Notes: a model not told the origin generated them from the sequence alone. A stretch of DNA of 64,000 nucleotides from CAZLGM01 sp964623625 (GCA_964623625.1 CAZUUJ010000012.1:3158-67157); one strand, 5' to 3'. Shown: positions 45,353 through 54,345, counted from the first letter of the stretch. Translations and numbers: made by a program.

Positions 45353-45868
45353 ATGACAACCGACATCGACTCCAATCGCAATATCGCCATCTATCCGGGA
45401 ACATTCGATCCAATTACCATGGGCCATCTCGACATTGTCGATCGGGCATTGAACATTTTTGACCAAGTCATTATTGCCGTTGCAATAAATCCGATGAAAA
45501 AAACGCTTTTTACCACCCAGGAACGGCTAATTATGATCAGGCAGTGTTTTCCGGAAGACTATTCAAGGGTCAAGGTACACGACGTTTCAGGTCTTATCAT
45601 TGATTTTGCTAAAGAACAGAATGCCAAAGCCCTGATTCGCGGTCTGCGGGCAGTCTCCGATTTCGATTATGAATTTCAGCTGGCACTGATGAACAGAAAA
45701 CTCCAGCGGGAGGTTGACACACTTTTTCTTATGCCTGGCTTCAGATGGATATTCATCAGTTCAACAATCATTAAGGATGCGGCAAAACATGGCGGCGATG
45801 TGAGCGAACTTGTCCCGGAACATGTTGTACGAATGTTGAAAGAGAAGTATGCCTCGATAAAGATATAG
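45353..45868 (+). CDS. coaD: Phosphopantetheine adenylyltransferase
   Basis: Transfers AMP from ATP to 4'-phosphopantetheine in coenzyme A synthesis. The 171-residue protein has IAIYPGTFDPITMGHLDIVD (T/HxGH nucleotidyltransferase motif with His25), LIRGLRAVSDFDYEFQLALM and WIFISSTIIKDAAKHGGDVS, the second ATP-binding motif (ISSTxxK variant). Normal length. rsmD lies 92 bp upstream, a widespread rsmD-coaD arrangement. Just after the stop begins a solo arm of the IS1380-type repeat. Confidence 0.95.
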   Translation: MTTDIDSNRNIAIYPGTFDPITMGHLDIVDRALNIFDQVIIAVAINPMKKTLFTTQERLIMIRQCFPEDYSRVKVHDVSGLIIDFAKEQNAKALIRGLRAVSDFDYEFQLALMNRKLQREVDTLFLMPGFRWIFISSTIIKDAAKHGGDVSELVPEHVVRMLKEKYASIKI

Positions 45869-45877
45869 TGTTTGTCT

Positions 45878-46022
45878 CCTGAATCCGTGACGAAGATCGT
45901 TGTTTTTGTTTGAACCTACTGATAAATCACAAAATAAAGGATTTTGTTGCTTTAGCCTTAACTATTCTTTCGCCCTTTGGTGCATCGGCTAGCGCTGCAT
46001 CTTTGTTTGATTCATCTGATGT
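45878..46022 (+). repeat. Solo arm of the IS1380-type inverted-repeat element
   Basis: Starts CCTGAATCCGTGACGA and is alignable over about 145 bp to the long (right) arm of the element at 12045-12288 read on the other strand: shared blocks include ATCGTTGTTT, CTAGC-CTGCATCTTT and TTGATT-A-CTGA. No complementary right terminus is found before the Rieske gene at 46047, so this is a half element or deletion derivative. It starts 10 bp after the coaD stop. Confidence 0.7.
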
Positions 46023-46046
46023 CTGTTTCCCAAGGCTCATTTTCAC

Positions 46047-46460
46047 ATGTATTCTCAGCTAAAACAAACAACAACTAAAAGGCGAGCTAAAAGACGTCCT
46101 TTTCTCTTTCTCATATCCCTAGTCTTTCTGTATCCGCTGCTCTCATTTCTTGGGTTTAAAACCCCTAAAAAACCGAAAACAGTACGCCTCCAGCTTGATC
46201 TGGAACCCGGCGAATACCATATAGAACCGGATTTCGTCCTGTTTACAAGTCAAGATAATTCATGGGCGGTTTCAAGAAAATGTACCCATCTTGGCTGCAC
46301 CATCCAGTTTCGAGAGCAGGAAAGGATTTTCGAATGCCCCTGTCATACAAGCCGATTTTCAGACCATGGTACGGTAATCAACGGCCCGGCAAAAGAAAAT
46401 TTAGCATTGTATAAAGTCGAAAAGCAGGAAAATCAGAACACCTATCTGGTAATCATGTAA
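46047..46460 (+). CDS. Rieske iron-sulfur protein of a quinol oxidoreductase
   Basis: A 137-residue protein with a basic N-terminus and one membrane helix (RRPFLFLISLVFLYPLLSFL), then a Rieske domain whose two cluster motifs are CTHLGC (C-x-H-x2-C) and CPCHTSRF (C-x2-H). It would carry electrons from quinol at the cytochrome b Qo site across the periplasmic face. It precedes the cytochrome b gene by 25 bp. No cytochrome c or subunit IV gene follows, so the complex's electron acceptor is not defined here. Short domain, similar to Rieske proteins of deltaproteobacterial menaquinol complexes. Confidence 0.88.
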   Translation: MYSQLKQTTTKRRAKRRPFLFLISLVFLYPLLSFLGFKTPKKPKTVRLQLDLEPGEYHIEPDFVLFTSQDNSWAVSRKCTHLGCTIQFREQERIFECPCHTSRFSDHGTVINGPAKENLALYKVEKQENQNTYLVIM

Positions 46461-46485
46461 CCTGGAGTAAAAACAGGCAAAGAGA

Positions 46486-47331
46486 ATGTCTCTTTTGGTC
46501 GGACCAATAAAACAATTTGTTATTGAGAACCGTTGGGGTGAGTGGTCCCTGATAGCTCTCTACATTTCTCTGTTGTCCGGAGTTGTTGTCGGACTTCAAT
46601 ACCAGCCGGATACACCTCTTTTCTCGTCAAGTTCACAGGAGCTGCTTATCCCCTTCGGCTCTTATTTTCGCTCACTTCACTTTTATTCAAGTCAACTCTT
46701 TTTTCTTTTTTCCATCATTCACCTGATTATTGTGTACCAAAAAAGTGAATCATACGATCAGGCTACATGGATCAAATACATCCTCTCTCTGCCGGTGGGT
46801 CTGCTGCTTCTTTTCACCGGGTATGTTCTCAGAGGTGACAGCACCGGTTCATCGGCCGGAATGATTGCCGAGAACATTCTGCTGGCGATTCCTGTTGTCG
46901 GCGGAGGGCTCAACAACTTGTTGTTTTCCATTTCGGATCATGGCCTCTCGCGTGTCTATATCAACCATGTAATCGGGCTTGACCTCCTCTGGCTCTATCT
47001 TCTATGGACACATGTTAAACGATACCGGATCGCAATCAGCTCCAATCTATTCATCACGTTTGTTATGCTCATACTGTGCGGGTTATTTGCAGCTCCTCTT
47101 GAGATACAAACAGACGCCTCTCATATAACCGGTCCCTGGTTTTTTGTCGGTCTGCAGGAATTATTGAGGTACCTGCCTGTCCTATTGGCCGGTGTCATCC
47201 TTCCATGTCTGTTTGTTTTTGCTCTTCTGTTTCTTAGAAAGGAAAACCGCTTCTTTCCCTACCTGCTTACATTTGTTCTTCTCTGGCTCGGCGCATACTC
47301 AATCTTTACAATAATCGGGTTTTGTCGCTGA
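46486..47331 (+). CDS. Cytochrome b subunit
   Basis: A 281-residue membrane protein, about seven to eight hydrophobic segments. The two haem-ligand helices are visible: RSLHFYSSQLFFLFSIIHLI and later YINHVIGLDLLWLYLLWTHV, each with His pairs 13-14 apart, as in cytochrome b6-type proteins. The segment GPWFFVGLQELLRYLPVLLA with a following hydrophobic tail stands where the P-E-W-Y (Qo) motif of subunit IV would be, but reads differently (FVGLQELL), like several divergent deltaproteobacterial complexes. So it is probably a b6/subunit IV fusion working with the Rieske protein upstream. Confidence 0.85.
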   Translation: MSLLVGPIKQFVIENRWGEWSLIALYISLLSGVVVGLQYQPDTPLFSSSSQELLIPFGSYFRSLHFYSSQLFFLFSIIHLIIVYQKSESYDQATWIKYILSLPVGLLLLFTGYVLRGDSTGSSAGMIAENILLAIPVVGGGLNNLLFSISDHGLSRVYINHVIGLDLLWLYLLWTHVKRYRIAISSNLFITFVMLILCGLFAAPLEIQTDASHITGPWFFVGLQELLRYLPVLLAGVILPCLFVFALLFLRKENRFFPYLLTFVLLWLGAYSIFTIIGFCR

Positions 47332-47384
47332 TGGACAGGGGTCACAAGAGCACGTTCCCGATATCCTTGGTAACGGGAGCATTC

Positions 47385-47421
47385 TAAATAAAAAGCACCA
47401 TATCCTTATGGACACGGTGCT
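47385..47421 (-). terminator. Intrinsic terminator for the acidic-protein gene
   Basis: On the minus strand AGCACC-TGTCC, an ATAA loop, GGATA-GGTGCT and then TTTTTATTT. It lies 66 bp after the stop at 47487 and also separates that operon from the convergent cytochrome b gene. Confidence 0.75.
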
Positions 47422-47486
47422 CGTAACCTTCCAAACCCATCTGATATCACAACTCAACGGTTTAGAATATAACTTTTTGATTTTAG

Positions 47487-50423
47487 TTATGCATCATCAA
47501 CAAGGATTTTCCGGTCGTCATCCTCCTCTGCCATGTCATTCTCGAAAAAGAAAGACTCATCTTCATCATCCTCAGAGTCATCATCCACATTCACAGCAAA
47601 ATCATCAGGAACCGGAACCGCTTGCTCGCGAATCCCCTGGGTCCGTATATCGAGAATCGTCTGCTGCCAGAGGAGGACCTTGGATGTTTCACTCAACAGG
47701 CATTCCTGTGCCTGCTCTACAGTTAGAGATGACTGAACTACATATTCAAGTTTATCGACGATTGATCGTATGAGTGAGTAGCCGCTTGATCGTATCGTTC
47801 GACCACCCTGTTGTACTTGCTGAACAGCCGTAGTCAATAGATTGAGCAGCCCCCTTTCAACCGGATTGTCTCTTAGTTGCTGACTCAACCGCCCGACTTC
47901 GGTCAACAGATCTCGCATCGTCCTGGAGGTCATTTCTATGCCCACAGTGGTGATACAATCCTGCAGGTTCTCAAGTGAAAGGCCCGAAACTCTTGAATAC
48001 CTGGCCGGCAACTCGTCAGACATAGCGGCCGGAGCTTGGATATCACTGGCTTCGGATGAAACTTCTTGATCAAAAAAGCGATCAAAATTGTTTGCTGTCC
48101 CGCTTTCCTGAGCCAGTGGGTCAGAACTCAGATTGTCGTTCGCCTCCTGTCCAGGCACAGAAAAATCGATATCATCAAATCCTTCCGGCTCTTCTTCAAT
48201 ATCATCGAAGAAAAGAAAATCGTCATCCTGGTCAGAGTTGTCTCCCCCAAATCCTTTAAAACTGAGATCGCTAACATCCTCATCATCAACCGGTAAAAAG
48301 ATTACAGGACCATCATCTGCGTCCCAGACATCCGGAACAGCATCAAAAGCCACACGTTCATCCTCTTCCGGGCTTACCTCTTCCTCCTCCGCTTCTTCCA
48401 CCGCCTCATCAACCTGTTCCCGGATCAATGTCGCCTCTTCCATGAAGAGCTCTCCGGAAGAGGGTTGCTTGACATCTTCTTCATTCAAATCAACTTCTTC
48501 ACCGACAGGCTCAAGGTCCATTTCAAAATCATCATCTGTCGAGTCGGCAAAAAAATCATCCAGCTGCTCTTTTGTTGTCTCCAATGATTCATCATCTTCG
48601 ATGGTCTCGTCCGTATCTCCCGGAACTTGGGGATAGGCTCCTTCACTACTGCCGCCAGCCAGCTTGTCATCGGCAAAAAACTCATCCAGTCGGGTCTTAA
48701 TATCTTCACCTGCTGAGGCGCCTTCCTGAGTACTGATGATATCTGCTTCACTAAATCCAGATTTTCCGTCGTGTCCAGGCAACGCAGGAACCAGTTCACC
48801 GTCAACCATTGGCAGTGGCTGTTCATCCGATTCGTCATCCGCCTCCGTCTCCACGTCCACACCTTTGAGCGCTTCATCAACATTATAGTCGCTGTCCTCA
48901 CCTTCAATCAGACGTTCCAGGGTCAACTCATTGGCCTCCTGGTGATCTTCCTTCTTATCAGGCTGCATGATTATGTCCATATCTTCATCAACCTGTTCCT
49001 CATCAAAGGAAGACAAGGCGGGCGCTAAACCGTTCTCATCCATCGGCAAAGGCTCTTCGTCCGAATCATCATCGTCGGGGCTTTCAACATGGACTCCCTG
49101 CAAAGCGGTCTGAGAGTCAACCGACAACGTTCGACCCCTCTCCGTTTCAGCATCAAAGAAATCCTGCAGTTTTTCATCGATCTCGGCCATCAAATGATCA
49201 TTCTGATCTTCTATATCAGCGCCGTAAACCTCACTTTCTGTGAAACTTTCGTCGCCGTCTTCAGAACCAAAGAAGCTCTCTATCCCCGATGGAAGATCGT
49301 CAACGTGCTCATCTGTCTCATTGCTGTATGAATAGTCGTCCAGATCTTCGGAGGTTTCGGACAGGGCAGGAGCCGGTTCACTGTCAGTATCTTCCCTATC
49401 GAAAGGCTCATCTTGACGTATGGCTTCCTGTTCGGCCTGGATCTTATCGGCCGATTTCGGGATTGTTTCAGCTATAATCTTCTTAAACTCATTAAACTTT
49501 TCCGCTTCGGCAAGAAGAATCTTTTTTTCTTCTTCACCCGATAATCCTCCAACAACCACTTGCTCCATTCCATCAAAGAATGAGCGCAACAGAGTAAAGG
49601 CTCCAGCATGAGCATTGGGTCGCTTTAGATTGATATACGCACCAAGTGCACCAATACCCTGGAGAAAAATTAGCTTTGCCTTGGAATTACGATATGATTC
49701 CTCAAGTTTATGAACCTCCTCGGCAAGCTGATTCATTTCCTGGTCTGTAATTTCCCAGTCGATCCCAAGAATGGCTGCTTTGAGTCCACGCAAAATCTCC
49801 TTATCACCCAGGACCACTGTAGATTCAACAATCTGCTCCTCATCCGGATCGGTCTCAACAAGATCAACGGTTTCTACGATTTCATCAGTTTCAATGACCG
49901 GTTCCTGCTGCTTTCCTTCTGCTCTATCGGACGACATCGTTTCTTCTTCTGCCTGCTGTTTGCCGTTATGAAAGATCTGACCTTTTAATACTTCAAACTT
50001 CTTTACATCTTCGAGTAAAATCCGTTTTTTTTCATCATAATCCATCGATTCCGAGGTAACGATTTTTTCCAGATCATGATAAAAAGTAAGCAGCAACTTG
50101 ATAGCGTTAGGATTGGCGTTTGCCTTCTCCTTGTAAATATACTTGGCGATCTTGTCGAGTCCCTGTATATAAACCTGTTTTACCTTATCATCGGCCCATA
50201 TGGTTTTAAGATTGCTCAGCTCATTGATAAACTGCTCAAGGATATCATCGGTAATCTCCCAATCGATAGACAATACCAGTGATTTCAACTGGGATATGGG
50301 AGAATCTTCATCGCCGACATACTCGAAGAGATCAACAGTATCAATTTCCTGAGCAGTTTCATATTCGCCACTTTCGGCAGTCAAGTCAACGTCATATTGG
50401 TCTTCTACGCGTTGTTCAGCCAT
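47487..50423 (-). CDS. Large acidic protein with three related helical modules (unknown function)
   Basis: A 978-residue protein without a signal peptide or membrane helix. Modules 1 (residues about 46-150, LKSLVLSIDWEITDDILEQF) and 2 (about 214-320, LKAAILGIDWEITDQEMNQL) are clear repeats; a third, degenerate one is near 815-925 (ITTVGIEMTSRTMRDLL, then GYSLIRSIVDKLEYVV). Between them lie about 490 residues extremely rich in Asp and Glu, probably disordered, with internal repeats (DEEPLPMDENGLAPAL versus DEQPLPMVDGELVPAL; several LDDFFAD-like segments). Gene order after it is MglA-type GTPase and roadblock protein, transcribed towards it, gap 9 bp. I infer a scaffold or effector of the GTPase. 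I do not recognise the module family. Confidence 0.8.
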   Translation of the reverse strand: MAEQRVEDQYDVDLTAESGEYETAQEIDTVDLFEYVGDEDSPISQLKSLVLSIDWEITDDILEQFINELSNLKTIWADDKVKQVYIQGLDKIAKYIYKEKANANPNAIKLLLTFYHDLEKIVTSESMDYDEKKRILLEDVKKFEVLKGQIFHNGKQQAEEETMSSDRAEGKQQEPVIETDEIVETVDLVETDPDEEQIVESTVVLGDKEILRGLKAAILGIDWEITDQEMNQLAEEVHKLEESYRNSKAKLIFLQGIGALGAYINLKRPNAHAGAFTLLRSFFDGMEQVVVGGLSGEEEKKILLAEAEKFNEFKKIIAETIPKSADKIQAEQEAIRQDEPFDREDTDSEPAPALSETSEDLDDYSYSNETDEHVDDLPSGIESFFGSEDGDESFTESEVYGADIEDQNDHLMAEIDEKLQDFFDAETERGRTLSVDSQTALQGVHVESPDDDDSDEEPLPMDENGLAPALSSFDEEQVDEDMDIIMQPDKKEDHQEANELTLERLIEGEDSDYNVDEALKGVDVETEADDESDEQPLPMVDGELVPALPGHDGKSGFSEADIISTQEGASAGEDIKTRLDEFFADDKLAGGSSEGAYPQVPGDTDETIEDDESLETTKEQLDDFFADSTDDDFEMDLEPVGEEVDLNEEDVKQPSSGELFMEEATLIREQVDEAVEEAEEEEVSPEEDERVAFDAVPDVWDADDGPVIFLPVDDEDVSDLSFKGFGGDNSDQDDDFLFFDDIEEEPEGFDDIDFSVPGQEANDNLSSDPLAQESGTANNFDRFFDQEVSSEASDIQAPAAMSDELPARYSRVSGLSLENLQDCITTVGIEMTSRTMRDLLTEVGRLSQQLRDNPVERGLLNLLTTAVQQVQQGGRTIRSSGYSLIRSIVDKLEYVVQSSLTVEQAQECLLSETSKVLLWQQTILDIRTQGIREQAVPVPDDFAVNVDDDSEDDEDESFFFENDMAEEDDDRKILVDDA

Positions 50424-50432
50424 CGTTTATCT

Positions 50433-51038
50433 CTAACGTAATTTTTTCTGAATAGAAACAACCGTTGAAGAAATGATCTGCTTCAACGTAGCTGCAACAT
50501 TATAGCCGGTAATTGCACTTGCCTCGAAAAACGGCACTTTCAACTTGGAGTTGAGATCTTTCTCAAGAACAGCGGTTGGCAGAATGGGGATACCATGTTC
50601 TTCCAGATCAATTTTATTGTACTGCATGACAAGAGGAATATTGAAGATACTTTCCTTGTATGATTGGAGATTTTCGTGAAGTTGATTCAATGAGCGGATG
50701 TTTTTTCTTCGTTGCTTCTCCATGGCATCGGCAACAAAAACGACACCATCAACTCCTTTGAGTACCAGCTTTCTAGTTGCATTATACTTGACCTGTCCCG
50801 GTACTGTATAAAGCTGGATTTTAATATCATATCCTTTGATCTGACCCATATCAAAGGGAAGAAAATCAAAGAACAGTGTACGGTCGCCATGGGTCTTCAG
50901 GCTGACCATCTCGGAAACAATCTGTTTCTTATATTTCCTGTTTATATACTCAAGATTCGTCGTTTTTCCGCATCGGCCAGGTCCATAATAAACGATTTTT
51001 ACCTGAACAACCCGTTCTTTTAAGTTGATAAAACTCAA
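50433..51038 (-). CDS. MglA-like small Ras-type GTPase
   Basis: A 201-residue cytoplasmic GTPase of the MglA family, which sets cell polarity and controls gliding or type IV pilus activity in myxobacteria. P-loop GPGRCGKTT at 19-27, TVPGQ (switch II, replacing D-x-x-G), MQYNKIDLEE (NKxD base motif) and FEASAITGYNV are present. The start is TTG at 51038 with a GGAGG site seven bases upstream, MSFINLKERVVQ being the normal family start. A roadblock-domain (MglB-like) gene is just upstream and the acidic modular protein downstream. Confidence 0.88.
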   Translation of the reverse strand: MSFINLKERVVQVKIVYYGPGRCGKTTNLEYINRKYKKQIVSEMVSLKTHGDRTLFFDFLPFDMGQIKGYDIKIQLYTVPGQVKYNATRKLVLKGVDGVVFVADAMEKQRRKNIRSLNQLHENLQSYKESIFNIPLVMQYNKIDLEEHGIPILPTAVLEKDLNSKLKVPFFEASAITGYNVAATLKQIISSTVVSIQKKLR

Positions 51039-51106
51039 CTTAACACCTCCATAATTTTCTAAAATCGACGACTGATGGACAAAATCCCGTTAAACCGCTG
51101 TACTGA

Positions 51107-51505
51107 CTATTCCTTATCCCATACCAGCCGGATCTTCTCGATTGCATCAACCACATTGAGCCGAAGAAATCCCAATGAGATATCCTTGCCGAACATTGAG
51201 ATTAAAAGCAGTTCATCATCTATTTTAGAAAAATGGATATTTGATTCCTGTCCTTTATGGAAAAGAAGGGAGAACTCCTGTTCACCGACAAGCTTTGCCA
51301 TGGCATCAACAGTAGCAAAATTACCCGCCGCTAAAGCTGCGAAGGAGTATACGTCATATTTACTCTCACCATTGTCTTTCGCTGTAATGATATTACCAGC
51401 CATATCGATAATGATGACACAGTCAACTCCCAACTTTATAAGCTTATCGGACAATATTTTGTCAATCTGTTCAAGTTGTTCCTGACTGACAATACCATAG
51501 TTCAT
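51107..51505 (-). CDS. Roadblock/LC7 domain protein (MglB-like)
   Basis: A 132-residue protein with the roadblock fold: an N-terminal helix (EQLEQIDKILSDKLIKLGVD), strand CVIIIDMAGNIITAK, a helix AALAAGNFATVDAMAKLVGE and strands FSLLFHKGQESNIHFSKIDD and LLLISMFG. In MglB this dimer is the GTPase-activating protein for MglA; the neighbouring MglA-like gene supports the same role. Start ATG at 51505. It heads a three-gene leftward unit (roadblock, GTPase, acidic protein) ending at the terminator at 47385. Confidence 0.85.
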   Translation of the reverse strand: MNYGIVSQEQLEQIDKILSDKLIKLGVDCVIIIDMAGNIITAKDNGESKYDVYSFAALAAGNFATVDAMAKLVGEQEFSLLFHKGQESNIHFSKIDDELLLISMFGKDISLGFLRLNVVDAIEKIRLVWDKE

Positions 51506-52279
51506 GCTGACTACCCCTTCTTGGTTACCGGCCGATAAATTCGGCGCTCATTTGCACTCACTCAAAGTATACCGGATATCACATAAGAAACGCCGAATTA
51601 CCCTATAAGGTCTAATCGACAAATCTCTACAGAAGATTCTAACACGAGCCCCACATTCTTTTCTCCCGCATCTGCCAGCTTTACCGGTACATTCCCCCAT
51701 CTAGTCGATCTTCTATTCTATATCTATCAGGTTAAAATATCTAATAAAAAAAAAATCTAAGTGAATTTATCTTGTTACAGCCAAAAGATAACTAGTCTTG
51801 TTTTTTCTTTTTTTCCTTGCTGGAGATGGTCAAAGTACCGGAAAAAAGGAGATTTTGTTCACTAAATAGTCTACAACATATTACAATAACATTACTTTCT
51901 TTCAAGACATCTTTTCAATATCCTGAATCCACAAGCATTTACGAGTCGAAATGATGACAGTTGTGCGGAAAAGGCCAAGACACTTGGTATTGGTACAAGG
52001 ACAAAGCAGTAAAAGAATGCAGCGAAATTCCGGATAAGATTGGCTCGGCTCGGTCGCAGGGTGAATAATTCGGGCCTTACTTCCCGGTTATTAACAATCA
52101 TCGCATCCTGTTTTAAAAACGCAATTAACAGTAGATTACTGAGTTCCTTCTTATTTTTTCGTTGTTTTGCACCAACGATTTTGATAAGTAAACAGAGTTT
52201 TACACTGTCACTTCAATTTTATGACCAATTATATGGGGCGATCGGCACTTGCATGTAAAACAACTACAACAAAAAAATC
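51506..52279. other. Long intergenic region upstream of the roadblock gene
   Basis: About 770 bp without a convincing gene; short open frames such as the one at 51892-52101 (minus) have no recognisable domain. At 51919 there is CCTGAATCCACAAG, similar to the IS1380-type terminus but without a partner end, so an old insertion remnant is possible. The AT-rich 51700-51900 stretch presumably holds the roadblock operon promoter. Confidence 0.45.
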
Positions 52280-52494
52280 TGATTACCAGTGATTCTCAGC
52301 CTTGACAGTAAGAGAGGTGTAGTCGGTTTGGCAGACGTATTTCATGGATCACGGATTTGATTCAGGTTTTTCTTGTAGCCAAGGAATACTTCAACAAGGT
52401 AATACATTGCTATCCAAAAAGGAGCGATCCTTGGCAGGAGGTTAGACTGACAAATCGATAACACCTCGTGTTAGGCGAGTATTATGGGTAATCA
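52280..52494. repeat. 215-bp inverted-repeat element (copy 1)
   Basis: Begins TGATTACCAGTGATTCTCAG at 52280 and ends ATTATGGGTAATCA at 52494, so the ends are imperfect inverted repeats (TGATTACC/GGTAATCA exact). It aligns end to end with 62894-63108, which is exactly the same length, sharing blocks such as GTCGGTTTGGCAG, GATCA-G-ATTT and AGACTG-CAAATCGA-A-CACCTCG. No coding capacity. Non-autonomous mobile element or structured repeat; no clear target duplication. Confidence 0.75.
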
Positions 52495-52632
52495 AAAAAA
52501 ACTACTCATAGCTGGATACTGGATGAGATGAGTTGATTTGTTTATTTGCACGCATGCAACAGTACCCGAATCAAATCCCGACGTTTTACAAATGATTGTC
52601 AATGATTAACAGACAACCAAACTCAAACCATT

Positions 52633-53463
52633 GTGAAGAAAGCCAGAAGAAAACCACCTCAGTTAAATAGCGGTTGTTACTTGATCGATACCCACTGCCA
52701 TCTCGATATGAAGCAGTATGAAAACGATCTTGAAGATGTCATTTCTCGAGCCGTTAACCGGAATGTAATCTCAATTCTGACCATCGGTATCGATGAGTCA
52801 AGTTCCCGCAAAGCTGTGAAACTTGCTTTTCGGTTCGATTCAGTGTTCGCCGCAGTCGGTGTTCACCCCCATGAAGCGGATAATCTGGGCCACTCTACTC
52901 TGGAAAAAATTGGCTGTCTAGTTGATGACAATCGATCTTTGGTATTAGGCTATGGAGAGATCGGTCTTGATTATTTTAAATGCTATTCTTCTCCTGAAAA
53001 TCAGCGGAAACAATTTCGGAACCAGCTGGCTTTAGCCAAAGAGCTTGGTCTTCCCATCATCATCCATGACCGGGACGCTCATGAAGATACACTGTCTATT
53101 CTTAAACAGGAGTCTCCATTCGACAGCGGCGGCGTTATGCATTGTTTCTCCGGCAACTATGCTTTTGCCGAAAAGATCCTTGATCTCGGCCTTCACATCT
53201 CGATTCCAGGTATTGTCACTTTCAAAAAGAGTACAGAACTGCAGGAAGTTGCCCGTATGATCCCTCTGTCATCCTTGCTTCTTGAAACCGATGGGCCGTT
53301 TCTTGCTCCGGAACCATGGAGAGGAAAACGCAATGAGCCGAGCTATGTTGCCTATACAGCTGAAAAGGTTGCCGGATTAAGGAATATGGATATAAATGAG
53401 CTGGCACGGATAACAACCCGCAATAGTATCGAATTGTTTCACTTGCCCCTCGATCTAAGGTGA
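52633..53463 (+). CDS. tatD: TatD family metal-dependent hydrolase
   Basis: A 276-residue TIM-barrel metallohydrolase/DNase. IDTHCHLD (His21, His23), AVGVHPHEAD, GYGEIGLDYFK (Glu metal ligand), LPIIIHDRDAHEDTL, GGVMHCFSGNYAFAEKIL and LLETDGPFLAPEPWRGKRNE are all family motifs. Family members are 3'-5' exonucleases acting on DNA repair or RNA quality control. The start is GTG at 52633 with no obvious Shine-Dalgarno; it adds about 12 residues before the usual LIDTHCH. The yggS gene follows 3 bp after its stop. Confidence 0.9.
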   Translation: MKKARRKPPQLNSGCYLIDTHCHLDMKQYENDLEDVISRAVNRNVISILTIGIDESSSRKAVKLAFRFDSVFAAVGVHPHEADNLGHSTLEKIGCLVDDNRSLVLGYGEIGLDYFKCYSSPENQRKQFRNQLALAKELGLPIIIHDRDAHEDTLSILKQESPFDSGGVMHCFSGNYAFAEKILDLGLHISIPGIVTFKKSTELQEVARMIPLSSLLLETDGPFLAPEPWRGKRNEPSYVAYTAEKVAGLRNMDINELARITTRNSIELFHLPLDLR

Positions 53464-53466
53464 CCC

Positions 53467-54156
53467 ATGATTGCTGAAAACCTGAAAAAAGTACGAGAAC
53501 AGCTCAATCAGACAGCTGTCCGATGCGGACGAAACCCTGAAGACATCCGGATCGTCGCTGTCTCGAAAAAACACCCGGCGGCGGCCATCAAAGAGGCAAT
53601 AGAGGCCGGCCATTTCCTTTTTGGAGAAAATTATATCCAGGAAGCTTCCCAGAAGATACAGGAGCTCGGCTCCAGTTGTAATTTTCATTTCATTGGTCAT
53701 CTGCAATCGAATAAGGCAAAGACTGCCTGCAGTCTCTTTCAGATGGTCGAGACGGTTGATCGGTTGAAAACGGCTCAGGCCCTGAACAAGCATTGTCTTA
53801 ACTTAAATCGCAGTCTCAAGGTCCTCATCCAGGTTAACTGCGGCCTGGACCCGAATAAATCGGGTGTGCTGCCGGATTCAGCAGAAAAATTGTTCACGGA
53901 AATAAACAAACTGTCCGCTCTTTCGGTTCATGGCCTGATGACCATGCCACCGTTCTCACAATCAGCAGAGAAGAGCAGAACCCATTTCAGATCACTTCGG
54001 CTGATGGCTGGCGATTTCCAGAAAAAAGGGCTGTTTGATCCATCTGTTCCAGTCGAACTGTCCATGGGAATGTCGCAGGATTTTCAGATAGCCATTGAAG
54101 AAGGAGCAACCCTCATCCGCATCGGCACCGCAATTTTCGGTCCTCGCACATATTAA
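53467..54156 (+). CDS. yggS: YggS family pyridoxal phosphate homeostasis protein
   Basis: PLP-binding protein of alanine racemase N-terminal-like fold, believed to buffer pyridoxal phosphate rather than catalyse a reaction. The 229-residue protein has IRIVAVSKKHPAAAIKEAIE (PLP Lys in VSKK), FLFGENYIQEASQKI, FHFIGHLQSNKAKTAC, VNCGLDPNKSGVLPD, LMTMPPF and ELSMGMSQDFQIAIEEGATL, then IRIGTAIFG. Start ATG 53467, 3 bp after tatD, so the two are an operon. After the stop lies a palindromic repeat (54167). Confidence 0.92.
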   Translation: MIAENLKKVREQLNQTAVRCGRNPEDIRIVAVSKKHPAAAIKEAIEAGHFLFGENYIQEASQKIQELGSSCNFHFIGHLQSNKAKTACSLFQMVETVDRLKTAQALNKHCLNLNRSLKVLIQVNCGLDPNKSGVLPDSAEKLFTEINKLSALSVHGLMTMPPFSQSAEKSRTHFRSLRLMAGDFQKKGLFDPSVPVELSMGMSQDFQIAIEEGATLIRIGTAIFGPRTY

Positions 54157-54166
54157 GGTTGTTTGA

Positions 54167-54345
54167 CACCTAAATGCTACAATCGTTTGAGCACCGAGGG
54201 CGTTGAGACAGTTGCAGATGCAAGAAGGTAAGTTGATTTCAGCGCAGGCGTAGTAGAGCTACGTTGAGCATGAAATCAGTGAAACCGACGCAGCAGATGT
54301 GCTTGTATCGACGACCGAATACCGAACGATTACAAGATTTAGGTG
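54167..54345. repeat. Palindromic dispersed repeat, family 3 (copy 1)
   Basis: CACCTAAATGCTACAATCGTT at the left and AACGATTACAAGATTTAGGTG at the right form a 20-bp imperfect inverted repeat spanning 179 bp. Inside, TGATTTCA/TGAAATCA and GTAG/CTAC make a nested hairpin. Parts (GTAAG, AGCGCAG-C--GAGCT-C, CGCAGCAG-TG-GC) recur in the element at 60774. It occupies the first half of the 360-bp gap between yggS and ugd; the rest of that gap shows nothing but a likely ugd promoter region. Confidence 0.65.

Noticed and set aside
48133..48636. Ser-rich open frame on the plus strand over the acidic-protein gene
   Set aside because: It is the antisense image of Asp/Glu-rich codons (GAT/GAA read as TC-rich Ser codons). 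The minus-strand gene has the repeats, ribosome context and operon partners.
51892..52101. 69-residue open frame on the minus strand in the long intergenic region
   Set aside because: No domain or ribosome site is evident, and it lies near a degenerate IS-like terminus; probably chance.
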